From Deltaproteobacteria bacterium (GTDB lineage Bacteria; Myxococcota_A; Polyangia; JAAYKL01), in assembly GCA_029565915.1 (NCBI GenBank), contig JAKQNG010000042.1:1-57177 (forward strand): a stretch of DNA of 57,177 nt, read 5' to 3'. The notes beneath the pieces are model-generated. The model ran no database searches. It was not told the origin of the DNA and saw only the letters and a list, made by a program, of their open reading frames with translations. Made by a program: the position numbers and the translations under genes. How positions within the stretch are numbered: the stretch's first letter is position 1; the number at the start of each line of letters is the position of its first letter. Shown here one piece after another: positions 8,091-18,371 of the stretch.

Positions 8091-9245
8091 ATGACTTCAA
8101 TCTGCGGAGAACCCCTGCGCCTTCCGCCGTCGCCTTGTCCCCCGGGCGGCCTGGCGCCGGAACAGGTGCCCCAGTTCGTCATCTTCGGCAACGACGACAA
8201 TGGCTATGCGGGTCTCGACGACAGCGGCGCCCGTCTCCCCGGTGCCGGCGGCACGGCGTGGTTCGTGGACCTGTTCGACCGGGGCACCAATCCGCGAGGA
8301 AGGGGCAATCCCGACACGTTCGACGGCAGAAGACCCCATTTTTCCCTGATGGGACTCGGCCGCTACATTGCCGGAGATCGGGCGGCGGCCTGTCGACGGG
8401 CCTGGCGGATGGCGTTTGAAAAGGGACACGACATCGGCAACCACACCCACAACCATCCCCACGGCACCACGGCGGACGCCGCGATCTGGGAGGCGGAGAT
8501 CCGCACCAGCCTGGCACAGGTATGCGCCCCCTGGGATCCCGCGGCCCTCCACCGGCCCGACACGGGCATCGGCGTTCCACGCGAGTCCATCTGCGGTTTC
8601 CGGGCGCCCTACCTCCAGTACAACGATCACCTCTTCTGCGTGCTGGAGAAGCTGGGATTCGCGTACGACGCGTCCATCGAAGAAGGCTTTGAACCCGGGC
8701 AGGACGGCACCCGCCACTTCTGGCCCTACACCCTCCACGGCGGATCGCCCGCGAATCCCGCCATCGGGGCCCATCCGGGCATCCTGGAAATTCCGGTCTA
8801 TCCGTTCCTCGTGCCCTCCGACGACCTCTGCGCCCGTTACGGGGTGTCGGCGGGCCTGCGGAAATCCCTGGCCGCCCGGGAATCCAATCCGGACTTTTCG
8901 AAGGATCACGATCACGACTACGTGCACATGGACGACGGCCGCATCCGCGGGATGGACTACGACCTGTGGAAGGAATACCGGGTGACCGCCCCCGAAATGC
9001 TGGCGCTGCTGAAATACACCCTCGACGTGCGGCTGCGGTCCAACCGGGCACCCATGAGTGTGTGCATGCACTCGGATTTCTACACGGAGAATCCATGGGG
9101 CGACACGCACTACGGGGTGGAGACCCACGCGGCGCGCCAGTGGGCGCTGGAGTCGTTCTTCGATTACGCCCTGTCCCTGCCGGCGGTGCGCATTGTCAGC
9201 AACGCGGAGCTGGTGCGCTGGCTGCGCCATCCCGTTCCGCTGTGA
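8091..9245 (+). CDS. Polysaccharide deacetylase-like (NodB homology) protein
   Basis: This 384-residue cytoplasmic-type protein shows the main NodB motifs in modified form: FGNDDN near residue 32 in place of TFDDG, GHDIGNHTHNHPHG near 116 (the two metal His residues) and CGFRAPYLQYN near 170. Long insertions separate the motifs. It has no signal peptide, unusual for an enzyme acting on wall or secreted glycans. AAAGGAGAAG precedes the start. The substrate is not predictable. Its stop is only 7 bp from the convergent rpe stop. Confidence 0.8.
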   Translation: MTSICGEPLRLPPSPCPPGGLAPEQVPQFVIFGNDDNGYAGLDDSGARLPGAGGTAWFVDLFDRGTNPRGRGNPDTFDGRRPHFSLMGLGRYIAGDRAAACRRAWRMAFEKGHDIGNHTHNHPHGTTADAAIWEAEIRTSLAQVCAPWDPAALHRPDTGIGVPRESICGFRAPYLQYNDHLFCVLEKLGFAYDASIEEGFEPGQDGTRHFWPYTLHGGSPANPAIGAHPGILEIPVYPFLVPSDDLCARYGVSAGLRKSLAARESNPDFSKDHDHDYVHMDDGRIRGMDYDLWKEYRVTAPEMLALLKYTLDVRLRSNRAPMSVCMHSDFYTENPWGDTHYGVETHAARQWALESFFDYALSLPAVRIVSNAELVRWLRHPVPL

Positions 9246-9252
9246 AAATGGA

Positions 9253-9903
9253 TCAGGCCCCGCGGATGGCCTTGATGGCCGCGGCGTAGTCCGTTGTGCC
9301 GTAGACCGCGTTGCCCGCCACCAGCAGGTCCGCGCCGGCGTCCTTGACGGCTGCCGCCGTGGCCGGTCCCACACCGCCGTCCACTTCCAGGTGGATGGGA
9401 CGGCCCGCGCCGTCGATGATCGAGCGGGCGGCACGGATGCGCGGCAGCGCCGACGGAATGAATTGCTGTCCGCCGAACCCGGGATTCACGGACATGATGA
9501 GGATGAGGTCCACGAGATCGATGACCGGTTCCAGGCAGTCGATGGGCGTGGCCGGATTGAACGCCACTCCCGCCTGCTTGCCCAGATCCCGGATGGACTG
9601 CAGCGTGCGGTGCAGGTGGATGCAGGCCTCCGCGTGCACGGTGAGGATGTCGGCGCCGGCCCGGGCGAAGGCGTCGATGTGCCGCTCGGGGGAGACGATC
9701 ATGAGGTGTACGTCGAGGGGCAGTCGGGTGGCCCGACGGGCGGCTGCCACCACCAGGGGACCGATGGTGATGTTGGGCACAAACACGCCGTCCATCACGT
9801 CCACGTGGATCATGTCGGCGCCGGCCTGTTCCACGGCGGCGATCTGCTGCGCCAGGATGCCGAAATCCGCTGAGAGAATGGAAGGAGCAATCCGGATGGT
9901 CAT
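9253..9903 (-). CDS. rpe: Ribulose-phosphate 3-epimerase
   Basis: This enzyme interconverts ribulose 5-phosphate and xylulose 5-phosphate in the pentose phosphate pathway. The 216-residue TIM-barrel protein begins IAPSILSADFG and contains the family motifs HVDVMDGVFVPNITIG, HLMIVSPERHI, MSVNPGFGGQQFI and VDGGVG, including the catalytic Asp residues and metal His residues. Length is normal. It lies 10 bp downstream of a small RHH gene on the same strand and is probably co-transcribed with it. Confidence 0.96.
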   Translation of the reverse strand: MTIRIAPSILSADFGILAQQIAAVEQAGADMIHVDVMDGVFVPNITIGPLVVAAARRATRLPLDVHLMIVSPERHIDAFARAGADILTVHAEACIHLHRTLQSIRDLGKQAGVAFNPATPIDCLEPVIDLVDLILIMSVNPGFGGQQFIPSALPRIRAARSIIDGAGRPIHLEVDGGVGPATAAAVKDAGADLLVAGNAVYGTTDYAAAIKAIRGA

Positions 9904-9913
9904 GTCGTGGTCC

Positions 9914-10105
9914 TTACTGCCGGTGATCTCTGCGCAGCAGGGGCAGCTGTCCGGGAAGCTGGTCGCCGTACTGCCGCAACACCGCGTCGATTCCCTCGCG
10001 GATGTACACGGAAACGGGCACCTTGGTCCGGCGGCTCAGCTCCTTCAGCTGCTCGTCCTGTTCTTCGGTGATATAGACCGTTGTGGAAATTTTCTTGCGG
10101 CTCAT
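9914..10105 (-). CDS. Ribbon-helix-helix (CopG-type) DNA-binding protein
   Basis: This protein is about 63 residues, starting MSRKKISTTVYITEEQ. The pattern of a short beta strand (STTVYI) then two helices (EEQDEQLKELSRRT and SVYIREGIDAVLRQYG) is the classic RHH fold, which binds DNA as a dimer. ATG 10105 is favoured because GAGG lies six bases upstream; ATG 10108 and TTG 10111 are also in frame. A repeated 17-bp motif sits just upstream. It precedes rpe by 10 bp. No toxin gene is adjacent, so it is more likely a small regulator than an antitoxin. Confidence 0.85.
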   Translation of the reverse strand: MSRKKISTTVYITEEQDEQLKELSRRTKVPVSVYIREGIDAVLRQYGDQLPGQLPLLRRDHRQ

Positions 10106-10119
10106 CATCAACCTCGGAA

Positions 10120-10136
10120 AGATACACTACCATATG
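10120..10136 (-). promoter_or_regulatory. Second copy of the 17-bp motif, between divergent genes
   Basis: This copy is identical to 5556-5572. It lies in the short divergent region between the RHH gene (minus) and a lipoprotein gene (plus, start 10176). It could act as promoter or operator for either side. Its nearness to the RHH gene raises the possibility of autoregulation, which is untested. Confidence 0.4.
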
Positions 10137-10175
10137 TTGCCATACATGCCAATCCATCGTTCGACTGATTCCGCC

Positions 10176-11768
10176 ATGTCCACCGGCCGTGCGACGGCCG
10201 TCCTGGTGCTGATGTCCCTCCTGCTCGCCTGCAGCGGAGAAACCCCGCCATCAGCGGCAAAGAAGAACCGGCCTCCGGGAACAGCCGCGACCCGGGCAAC
10301 CCGTGTTGCCCCTGAGGCACCGGTGCCCACGGAAAGCTGCGAACCCGTGCTGCGGGAGCTGCGCCCCATGGACCCGACCGACGCAGCCGCCCTGTCCCTT
10401 TATGAGCGCAACCTGCCCCACATCCAGCTTTTCGCGCGGACCGAACCCTTTTTATTCCTGTCGCGGCCGGCGCCGGATCCGTCCCCGGATACGACGGCCG
10501 CCCGGGCGCGCATTCCCGATTCCCATCTGGCCCGCCGGGCCGTGGCGGCGCTGGTCCGATCCCTCAGAACCGATCGGCCCCGCCTGCGCCGCATCCTTCT
10601 GTCCGACGGATATCTGTTTGAAGACCGCTTCGAGGTGGCCCGGATCATTGCAAAGGAAGTCTCCCTGTCCGATTTCTTCGACGAGCCGACCATTTACCGC
10701 GAAACAGACGGCGCCATCGAAGCACTGACCCGCAGTGGGGACGACTATCTGGACAGCGCGGGAGCGCGGGCGAAACTGCTGCTGAACACCCGGGTGGCCA
10801 TCGACCCCGCCGGGCTGGCGGCCCCACGGCACCTGGATGCGGGGTTCATCGCGCGCACGGCGGGCGCACGGCGGGTGGTTCCCGTTGCGCGGTATGCGGA
10901 CAGTGCGCTGGTGGAGCTGGTGTATGCGGACGACACGCGCATCCGGGCCGTCATCGGGCGCGAAGGTCCCCAAACGGTGATCCGCTGTGCGGAGGGCGGG
11001 GTGGATGCGGTTCCGGAGGCGGCCCTGCGGAACGCCCTCTTCCATCAGTGGATTGATCGCCTGTCGGATGCGGCACAGCAGATGGTGGACGAGCGGCTCG
11101 ATTTTGACGAACCGGAAAACGAGCCGGACACGGAACAGGAAGACGGAAAACTGCGCATCGAGTGGGAAAAGGCCTATCTGCGACGACAGAAGACCTTCTT
11201 CTACCGGGAGCTGGAGTACGACGTGTACGACCGGTCGGGCAATCCCACACCCCCGCAGGTCTGCATCGATTTCATCGTGGACACCTGGGAGCGGGCGTCG
11301 GGCAACTGGTACCGCCGGAGGGGTGGGCCTCCGGGTCGGACAGAAGGGTCGCTGGATTTCAATTCCATCACCGGGCTGAACACGCGCCATACGCCGTCCA
11401 TGCTGGATTTTGCCGCCGGGGGAAACGCGTTTCTGGAGCGATTCGACGTGCCGCAGAGCTGCCGGGTGCCCTTCCGGCAACATGCCCGGTTCGCCGACGC
11501 CGTGGCGCAGACCGCGGCGCAGATCCGCGAAGGCGATGTGCTGGTCATCCACGGCCTGCGCGAGGAGGATCAGGAAGAACACTACCATACGGCCCTCGTG
11601 CTGGCGGTCTGCCCCATCACGGGCATGCCGCTCATACTCGCGGACAATGCGGGACGATCGCAGATCCGCACCCTGGCCTCCACCATGCGCTCCGCTCCCC
11701 GCCGGATGATCAAGCACCTTCTGCGGCTTCATCCGGATCGGCTGTCGCCGGAAAAATCCGTTCCCTGA
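10176..11768 (+). CDS. Lipoprotein with possible papain-like peptidase or amidase domain (530 aa)
   Basis: Translation starts best at MSTGRATAVLVLMSLLLAC, a clear lipoprotein signal with its Cys near residue 17. The C-terminal ~200 residues contain a Cys in PQVCIDFIVDTWE and a later His in EEHYHTALVLAV followed by LILADNAG. This order and spacing recall Cys-His(-Asp/Asn) hydrolases of the NlpC/P60 and YiiX-like type, acting on cell-wall peptides or amides. The first half is a variable Ala-rich and acidic region. The assignment is inferred from motif order only. It is followed 38 bp later by a coiled-coil gene. Confidence 0.65.
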   Translation: MSTGRATAVLVLMSLLLACSGETPPSAAKKNRPPGTAATRATRVAPEAPVPTESCEPVLRELRPMDPTDAAALSLYERNLPHIQLFARTEPFLFLSRPAPDPSPDTTAARARIPDSHLARRAVAALVRSLRTDRPRLRRILLSDGYLFEDRFEVARIIAKEVSLSDFFDEPTIYRETDGAIEALTRSGDDYLDSAGARAKLLLNTRVAIDPAGLAAPRHLDAGFIARTAGARRVVPVARYADSALVELVYADDTRIRAVIGREGPQTVIRCAEGGVDAVPEAALRNALFHQWIDRLSDAAQQMVDERLDFDEPENEPDTEQEDGKLRIEWEKAYLRRQKTFFYRELEYDVYDRSGNPTPPQVCIDFIVDTWERASGNWYRRRGGPPGRTEGSLDFNSITGLNTRHTPSMLDFAAGGNAFLERFDVPQSCRVPFRQHARFADAVAQTAAQIREGDVLVIHGLREEDQEEHYHTALVLAVCPITGMPLILADNAGRSQIRTLASTMRSAPRRMIKHLLRLHPDRLSPEKSVP

Positions 11769-11769
11769 C

Positions 11770-11806
11770 TTGCCCCCACCCGGACCCGGTCTACACTTTA
11801 CGTGCA
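11770..11806 (+). promoter_or_regulatory. Putative promoter abutting the start at 11807
   Basis: TTGCCC at 11770-11775 and TACACT at 11792-11797 are spaced 16 bp. The -10 box ends nine bases before the ATG, and no Shine-Dalgarno sequence is seen. The transcript would start almost at the start codon (leaderless or nearly so). Confidence 0.4.
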
Positions 11807-12286
11807 ATGAATGACGACTCACAGTATCGAATGCAGAACGCGATTCAGGAATTGAAGGACCAGCTGGCCCATCAGAGCACGGCCATTGCCGAGCTGGTGG
11901 AGGACTATACGCAGAATGCGGTGGCCCACGAGCGGCTGGAAGAATTGACCGGCACCCTGCAGGCGGGCCAGCGCTACCTGGAAAACCTGGTGGACGAAGT
12001 GTCGGGGGAAATCGACAAGCTGAAGCGCGACATGCACACGCTGCGCAACGAGTTCCTGCAAATCAAGGAGGCCCTCAAAACCCGCATCCAGGCCCAGCCC
12101 AAATTCGCCGTCGGCCTGGACAACCGGATCGAAACCTCCACCCGCCATTCCTCCATTCCACCGGCCCAGCGACGGCTGCTGTCCTCCATTCCGCCGCGGC
12201 GACTGACGGACGACGAGGCCATGGAGCTGCTGCAGGCCGTGGACCGGATTGTCAGCGGTCGCGAAAGCACGCCGCCGTCCCTGTAA
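11807..12286 (+). CDS. Coiled-coil protein of unknown function (159 aa)
   Basis: Residues ~1-100 form a continuous heptad-like coiled coil (IQELKDQLAHQSTAIAELVE, VDEVSGEIDKLKRDMHTL), followed by a basic and proline-containing tail with two similar SIPP repeats (HSSIPPAQRRLLSS, SSIPPRRLTDDEA). There is no signal peptide or membrane helix. The repeated Ser-Ile-Pro-Pro segments could be docking motifs. I do not recognise the family. It ends 6 bp before the convergent hemY stop. Confidence 0.75.
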   Translation: MNDDSQYRMQNAIQELKDQLAHQSTAIAELVEDYTQNAVAHERLEELTGTLQAGQRYLENLVDEVSGEIDKLKRDMHTLRNEFLQIKEALKTRIQAQPKFAVGLDNRIETSTRHSSIPPAQRRLLSSIPPRRLTDDEAMELLQAVDRIVSGRESTPPSL

Positions 12287-12292
12287 CCGGTT

Positions 12293-13654
12293 TCACAAAA
12301 CCAGCGATGCCATGACCTGTGCTGCCACGCGGGGTGCTTCTTCCACACAGTGGTTCACGCTGATGCCGTCATAAGCGCTGCCGGCAAGGAAGAGGCCGGG
12401 ATATCGGCCGAGGCGCTGGCGGAGCCGTTGCATCCGGGCGCGATGTCCCGGACGGTACTGCGCAATGGCTTTGTCGTAGCGGAAAATCCATACCCCGGTC
12501 GGATCGCTGGTGATGCCCATGGCGGCGTTCAGGTCCCGCAGCACCAGCTGGAGAATGGCCGGATCGTCCAGTTCAGCACTGCGCGGATCGTGGGCGCCTC
12601 CCACCATGGTCCGCAGCAGCGTCGTGCCCTCCGGCGTCCGGTGCTGCCAGATGGAAGACGTCCACAGGCTTCCCAGAATCTGCAATCCCTGACACCGGGG
12701 CACAAGGAAGCCGAACCCGTCCGGTTTTTCCCGCAGGTCGTCAAAGGCCGTCGCCACGACAGTTACCGGCGGATAGGCGATGTCTCCGAGTTCGCTGTGC
12801 ATCGACGGGTCGAGGTCGGACAAAATCTGCGATGCGGCATATGCCGGACAGGCCAGGACGACGGCTTCGGTTTCGATTTCCGGACGATTTCCGGCGAAGA
12901 CCCTCCAGCCGCCGGGTCTGTGCTGCACGGATTGTACGGGACAACCAGTGATCAACCGATCTTTCAATAGCGCCGTCAGGGCATCCGGCAGGGTCTGCAT
13001 GCCGTCGACAAACGAGGTCAGCACGCCTCCGGGACCCGCCGGACCGCCACCTCCGGCGCCCATCCGTTTTCTGGCGATCATCGCTTTGACCAGACTGCCG
13101 TACTGACTTTCCATGGCCGCCATTTTTGGAAACGCACTCGCCAGCTCCAGTTCCCTCGAATTGCCGGCAAACACACCCGATACCATGGCATCCACCAGAA
13201 CGTCCGCCGCGCCGCGGCCGATGCGTCGAACGGCAAAGTCATGCACGGACTCGGTCGGGTTTCCGCCCTTTTTCATCATCGGCTCCAGCGCCACGCGGAA
13301 GGCGGACGACAATGGCAGAACGCCTTCTTTGAGGAATTTCAGGGGGCGGGTTTCGATGCACCGCAGTCTTCCGCTGCGATAAATAAACCGGCGGGCCGCG
13401 CTGCGGTTGGACTTCAGCAGTGCACCGTGAAGGCCGATGCGCTCCACCAGGTGCAACGTGGAAGGGGCGTTGTCCAGAAATCCATTGGGACCGTGTTCGA
13501 TGGTCAGGCCGTCCTCCCGGGTGGTGGCGATGTTGCCGCCGGCCCGGGGTGCCGCCTCCAGCAGCAGCAGATCGTCCCGGCGCAGACCCGCTTCGAGCAG
13601 TTCAAATGCGATGGACAGGCCGCTGATGCCGGCGCCGACGATGACCACCCGCAT
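12293..13654 (-). CDS. hemY: Protoporphyrinogen oxidase, FAD dependent
   Basis: This protein oxidises protoporphyrinogen IX to protoporphyrin IX, the last step before iron insertion. The 453-residue protein opens with the Rossmann FAD motif VVIVGAGISGLSIAFELL, continues with the family block EHGPNGFLDN and has the C-terminal FAD-contact segment LFLAGSAYDGISVNHCVEE. It is the oxygen-dependent PPOX type (called hemG in some Myxococcota). Its start codon overlaps the hemN stop by one base (TAATG), and it is the last gene of the hem operon. Confidence 0.93.
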   Translation of the reverse strand: MRVVIVGAGISGLSIAFELLEAGLRRDDLLLLEAAPRAGGNIATTREDGLTIEHGPNGFLDNAPSTLHLVERIGLHGALLKSNRSAARRFIYRSGRLRCIETRPLKFLKEGVLPLSSAFRVALEPMMKKGGNPTESVHDFAVRRIGRGAADVLVDAMVSGVFAGNSRELELASAFPKMAAMESQYGSLVKAMIARKRMGAGGGGPAGPGGVLTSFVDGMQTLPDALTALLKDRLITGCPVQSVQHRPGGWRVFAGNRPEIETEAVVLACPAYAASQILSDLDPSMHSELGDIAYPPVTVVATAFDDLREKPDGFGFLVPRCQGLQILGSLWTSSIWQHRTPEGTTLLRTMVGGAHDPRSAELDDPAILQLVLRDLNAAMGITSDPTGVWIFRYDKAIAQYRPGHRARMQRLRQRLGRYPGLFLAGSAYDGISVNHCVEEAPRVAAQVMASLVL

Positions 13655-15054
13655 TACACCGTCCTCGAAAATGCCGGTCGATCGGCGTGCTTTTTCAGAT
13701 GGCGATCAAACACCATGGCGATATTGCGGACGAACAGGCGGCCCATGGGGGTGACGGTCAGACCCGATTCATCTTCTTCCGTAAAGGGCACCTCGCCGCT
13801 TCGCTGCGTGGCGAGTTGTGCCCGCTCTGCTGCAAAGTAGTGCCGGCCGTCGATATCCCAGCGCGCGGACAGCTCCGAATAGGAAATGCGGAACCGGCAC
13901 ATCAATTCCTCAATGACATCCTGTCGAATCCGGTCGTCACGGGTCAACGACAGCCCCTTTTCCACCGGCAACTGATCGGCGGCCAGTCGGGAGATGTAGG
14001 CATCGGTACTTCGCAGGTTCTGGTTGAACGAATCGCCGGTGCTGCCGATGGCCGAGGCGCCGAACCCCAGCAGCACGGGATATCGACCCACCGTGTAGCC
14101 CATGAAATTGCGATGCAGCGTGCCCGCGGCAAGGGCCTGACCCATGGCGTCGTCGGACAGGGCAAAATGATCCATGCCGATGGGCAGATATCCCTCCATT
14201 ATCAAGCGCTGCAGCGCCGCGATGAACAGGGAAAACTTGACGTCGCGGGAGGGCAGCTTCGCTTCATCCAGCTCCTTCTGGTTGTCCTTCAGCCAGGGCA
14301 TGTAGGCAAAGGAATACAACGCGATGCGTTCCGGGCGCAGCAGGGCAACGCGGTCGAGGGAATGACAGAATCTGTCCGGCGTCTGGCCGGGCAGTCCGTA
14401 CATCAGGTCGATGTTGAGGGAGGAGAACCCGCTTGCGCGGGCTTCGCGCACCAGCATGTCCGTGTCCTTCGGGGACTGCATGCGACCACTGGCCCGCAGT
14501 ACCTCCGGATCGAAATCCTGCACGCCGGCGCTCAACCGGTTGAAGCCCAATTCCCTCAGCTGCCGGATCTGTGTGGCACTGGTCACGGCCGGATTGACCT
14601 CAATCGACACTTCCGCTTCGGGGATCAGCGAGAAGTGGCTGCGGAGGTGGGAAATCAGCGCCTCCAGCTGCGGTGCGGACAGGATGGTCGGGGTTCCCCC
14701 GCCCAGATGGAGCTGGGCGACCTGCGGACAAAAAGGAAGGGCGGAGGCGACGAGGTCGATTTCCCGGTGCAGGGCCTGCAGATATCGATCGATGTCCCCG
14801 TCGTTCCGGCACAGGGCGGTGTTGCAGCCGCAGAAGGCGCAGCGACGCCTGCAGAATGGAATGTGCACATAGATGGATACGGGATGATCCGTGGCCGCTC
14901 GCAGAGCCGATAATCGCTTCAGGTAGTGGTCGGCGGTCCACGCGTCCGAAAACTCCAACGCCGTTGGATAGGACGTGTAACGTGGCCCGGGTCGATCGCA
15001 GGCGGCCAGCAGAACCGGCGTAATGAGTTCGACAGGGGGCAGTTCGTAGACCAT
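13654..15054 (-). CDS. hemN: Oxygen-independent coproporphyrinogen III oxidase (radical SAM)
   Basis: This enzyme converts coproporphyrinogen III to protoporphyrinogen IX without oxygen. The 466-residue protein has the HemN-specific N-terminus GPRYTSYPTA and the radical SAM cluster motif IPFCRRRCAFCGCN near residue 72, with the extra Cys seen in true HemN, then LGGGTPTIL. Full length and these motifs argue for HemN rather than the HemW chaperone. It sits 7 bp after hemE and is translationally coupled to hemY. Confidence 0.94.
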   Translation of the reverse strand: MVYELPPVELITPVLLAACDRPGPRYTSYPTALEFSDAWTADHYLKRLSALRAATDHPVSIYVHIPFCRRRCAFCGCNTALCRNDGDIDRYLQALHREIDLVASALPFCPQVAQLHLGGGTPTILSAPQLEALISHLRSHFSLIPEAEVSIEVNPAVTSATQIRQLRELGFNRLSAGVQDFDPEVLRASGRMQSPKDTDMLVREARASGFSSLNIDLMYGLPGQTPDRFCHSLDRVALLRPERIALYSFAYMPWLKDNQKELDEAKLPSRDVKFSLFIAALQRLIMEGYLPIGMDHFALSDDAMGQALAAGTLHRNFMGYTVGRYPVLLGFGASAIGSTGDSFNQNLRSTDAYISRLAADQLPVEKGLSLTRDDRIRQDVIEELMCRFRISYSELSARWDIDGRHYFAAERAQLATQRSGEVPFTEEDESGLTVTPMGRLFVRNIAMVFDRHLKKHADRPAFSRTV

Positions 15055-15061
15055 GGTCTGC

Positions 15062-16084
15062 CTACCGGGCGCTCCTTCGCTTCACCTGCGCGATCAGCCA
15101 GGCGACGTTCTCCACCGGTGTGGACGGCAGCACACCGTGGCCCAGATTGAAGATGTGGCCTCTGCCGGGCGGCACTGTGGCCAGCAGGGCATCCAGTCGC
15201 TGCGAAATGGTTTCCCTGTCGGCCAGCAGCACTGCCGGATCGAAATTCCCCTGCAGGGCCACGTGGCCACCGATGCGGGCCGCGGCGATATCCAGCGGTG
15301 TCTTTTCGTCGAGGGACAGCACATCGGCACCGGTCTGCGCCAGCAGATCGAGCACGTGGGCGGCGTCCTTCATGAAGTAGATCACCGGAACGCCACTTTT
15401 TTTAACCCGGGCCACCAGGGACGCCACCTTGGGGATGACGAATTCCGCGATAATATCTCTCGGCATGCTGCCGGCCCAGGTGTCGAAAATCTGGATGGCC
15501 TGCGCACCCGCGTCAATCTGGGCACAGAGAAAATCCGCCTGCACGTCCACGAGGAAATCGAGCAGCCCGTGGGCGGCTTCCGGACGCGCGTAGAACAGGG
15601 ACTTCAGCGCTTCAAAATTCTTTGTTTTTCCCCCTTCCACCATGTAGGCCGCCAGGGTAAGGGGCGCGCCGCCAAAGCCGATGAGGGCCACCTCCGGGGC
15701 CAGCGAACGACGGACCATCCGCAATGCGTCAAATACAAATCCGAGTTCCCTGTGCACATCGAAGGTGGTGAGCTGATGGATATCGTCCGTGGTCCGCACG
15801 GGACGGGCAATGACGGGGCCCGGCGAAAAATCCACGGACAGGCCCATGGGCGGCAGCACCACAAGAATATCCGAAAACAGAATGGCCGCGTCGGGCGCCA
15901 GGGCGGCGATGGGCTGCAGTGTCACCTCCGCCGCCAGTTCCGGGGTGCGGCACACCGTCCAGAAATCGTAGCGCTCGCGAATCGCGCGGTACTCCGCCAT
16001 GTATCGGCCCGCCTGACGCATGAGCCACACGGGCGTACGGGATACCGGCCGATTGGCACAGGCATCGAGAAACAGATTGGCCAT
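15062..16084 (-). CDS. hemE: Uroporphyrinogen decarboxylase
   Basis: This enzyme removes the four acetate carboxyl groups of uroporphyrinogen III. The 340-residue protein has the conserved PVWLMRQAGRYMAEYRAIRE at its start, the catalytic-site Asp segment AILFSDILV, GGAPLTLAAYMVEG and the C-terminal FNLGHGVLPSTPVENV. ATG 16084 overlaps the hemL stop (TGATG); a GTG one codon upstream is possible. It is a middle gene of the hem operon. Confidence 0.95.
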   Translation of the reverse strand: MANLFLDACANRPVSRTPVWLMRQAGRYMAEYRAIRERYDFWTVCRTPELAAEVTLQPIAALAPDAAILFSDILVVLPPMGLSVDFSPGPVIARPVRTTDDIHQLTTFDVHRELGFVFDALRMVRRSLAPEVALIGFGGAPLTLAAYMVEGGKTKNFEALKSLFYARPEAAHGLLDFLVDVQADFLCAQIDAGAQAIQIFDTWAGSMPRDIIAEFVIPKVASLVARVKKSGVPVIYFMKDAAHVLDLLAQTGADVLSLDEKTPLDIAAARIGGHVALQGNFDPAVLLADRETISQRLDALLATVPPGRGHIFNLGHGVLPSTPVENVAWLIAQVKRRSAR

Positions 16085-17384
16085 CACCCTTCCTCCACTT
16101 CACAGAAGGCTTTCTTGAACGCCGTTGCCGCTCGCTCCAGCACCGCGTCATCGTGAGCCGTGCTGACAAACATTGCCTCGAAGGCCGAGGGCGCAATGGA
16201 CACTCCTCTGGTGAGCAGTGCCGCGAACAGTCGGTTGAACCGGACAGAATCTGACCTCTGGACATCCGCGTAGTTGCGGACGGGCCCTTCCTGAAAAAAG
16301 AAGCTCATCATCGACGCCACCCGGTTGACCGCAATGGTGGCACCGGCGGCAGCGGCACTGTCGCGCAGAATGGCCTCCATTGCAGCGCCGGTGGCTTCGA
16401 GCTGGTCGTAGACGGTGGCGTCTCCGAGAAGGGAGAGGGCGGCAATCCCGCAGGCGACGGCCACCGGATTTCCCGACAGGGTGCCCGCCTGGTACACCGG
16501 TCCCGAGGGCGCGATGCAGGCCATGATGTCCCGGCGCCCGCCGAAGGCGCCCAGAGGCATGCCTCCGCCCAGAATTTTTCCGAGCACGGTCAGATCCGGT
16601 GTGACTCTGTAGCGCTCTGCGGCGCCTCCTCTGGCCACCCGGAACCCGGTGATCACCTCGTCGAAGATGAGCAGCGCGCCGTGGGCGTCACACAGCCGTC
16701 GCAGACCCGGCAGAAATGCGGGCAGCGGCGGGACACAGCCGATATTGCCGGCCACGGGCTCCACAATGACCGCGGCTACCTCGCCCTTGTTCGCGCAGAG
16801 CAGCGCATCCACGGAGTCGAGGTCGTTGTAAATGGCCGACAGCGTATCCCGGGCGCTTCCCGGCGGCACACCGGGGGAACCGGGCACGCCAAGGGTGGCG
16901 ACGCCGGAGCCCGCGTCAATTAAAAAGGCATCCGCGTGGCCGTGATAGCATCCGGCGAACTTGATGATCCGATGGCGACCGGTGAACCCGCGGGCCAGCC
17001 GCACGGCGCTCATGGCCGCTTCCGTGCCCGAGGACACGAGGCGCACCATTTCCACGCCGGGCATCCGCCGTTGAATCAGCGACGCCAGTTCGGCTTCCCC
17101 TGCATGGGAGGCCCCGAAGGACGTGCCTTTGTGAGCGGCCCCGATCAGCGCCGCAATGATGTCCGGCTGGGCATGTCCGGTGATGAGCGGTCCCCAGGAA
17201 CCCACGAAGTCAATGTACTCGTTGCCGTCCACGTCGTACACGAACGGGCCCTTGGCGCGCTCCACGAAGAAGGGCTGCAGTCCCACGCTGCGAAAGGCCC
17301 TGACCGGCGAGTTGACACCGCCGGGAATCATTGCGGAAGCCGCCTCGAACAGGGCTGCGCTCTTTTTCCCGGGCGCCCACCGGG

Positions 17385-17388
<4 letters not shown>
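16084..17388 (-). CDS. hemL: Glutamate-1-semialdehyde 2,1-aminomutase
   Basis: This enzyme converts glutamate-1-semialdehyde to 5-aminolevulinate, completing the C5 route started by HemA. The ~434-residue protein begins near SAALFEAASAMIPGGVNSPV and carries the PLP-enzyme motifs LIFDEVITGFRVARGG and the Schiff-base Lys in VLGKILGGGMPLGAFGG. ATG 17388 forms an ATGA overlap with the hemB stop; ATG 17397, three residues earlier, is an alternative. The frame is open much further upstream inside hemB, but that extension has no family support. Confidence 0.95.

Positions 17389-18367
<979 letters not shown>

Positions 18368-18371
<4 letters not shown>

Noticed and set aside
9914-10105. Toxin-antitoxin pair for the RHH protein
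   Set aside because: The neighbour is rpe, a metabolic enzyme. No toxin-like gene is adjacent.
13687-16156. Long plus-strand frames opposite hemN and hemE
   Set aside because: They mirror highly conserved enzymes on the other strand and have no family features; typical of GC-rich DNA.
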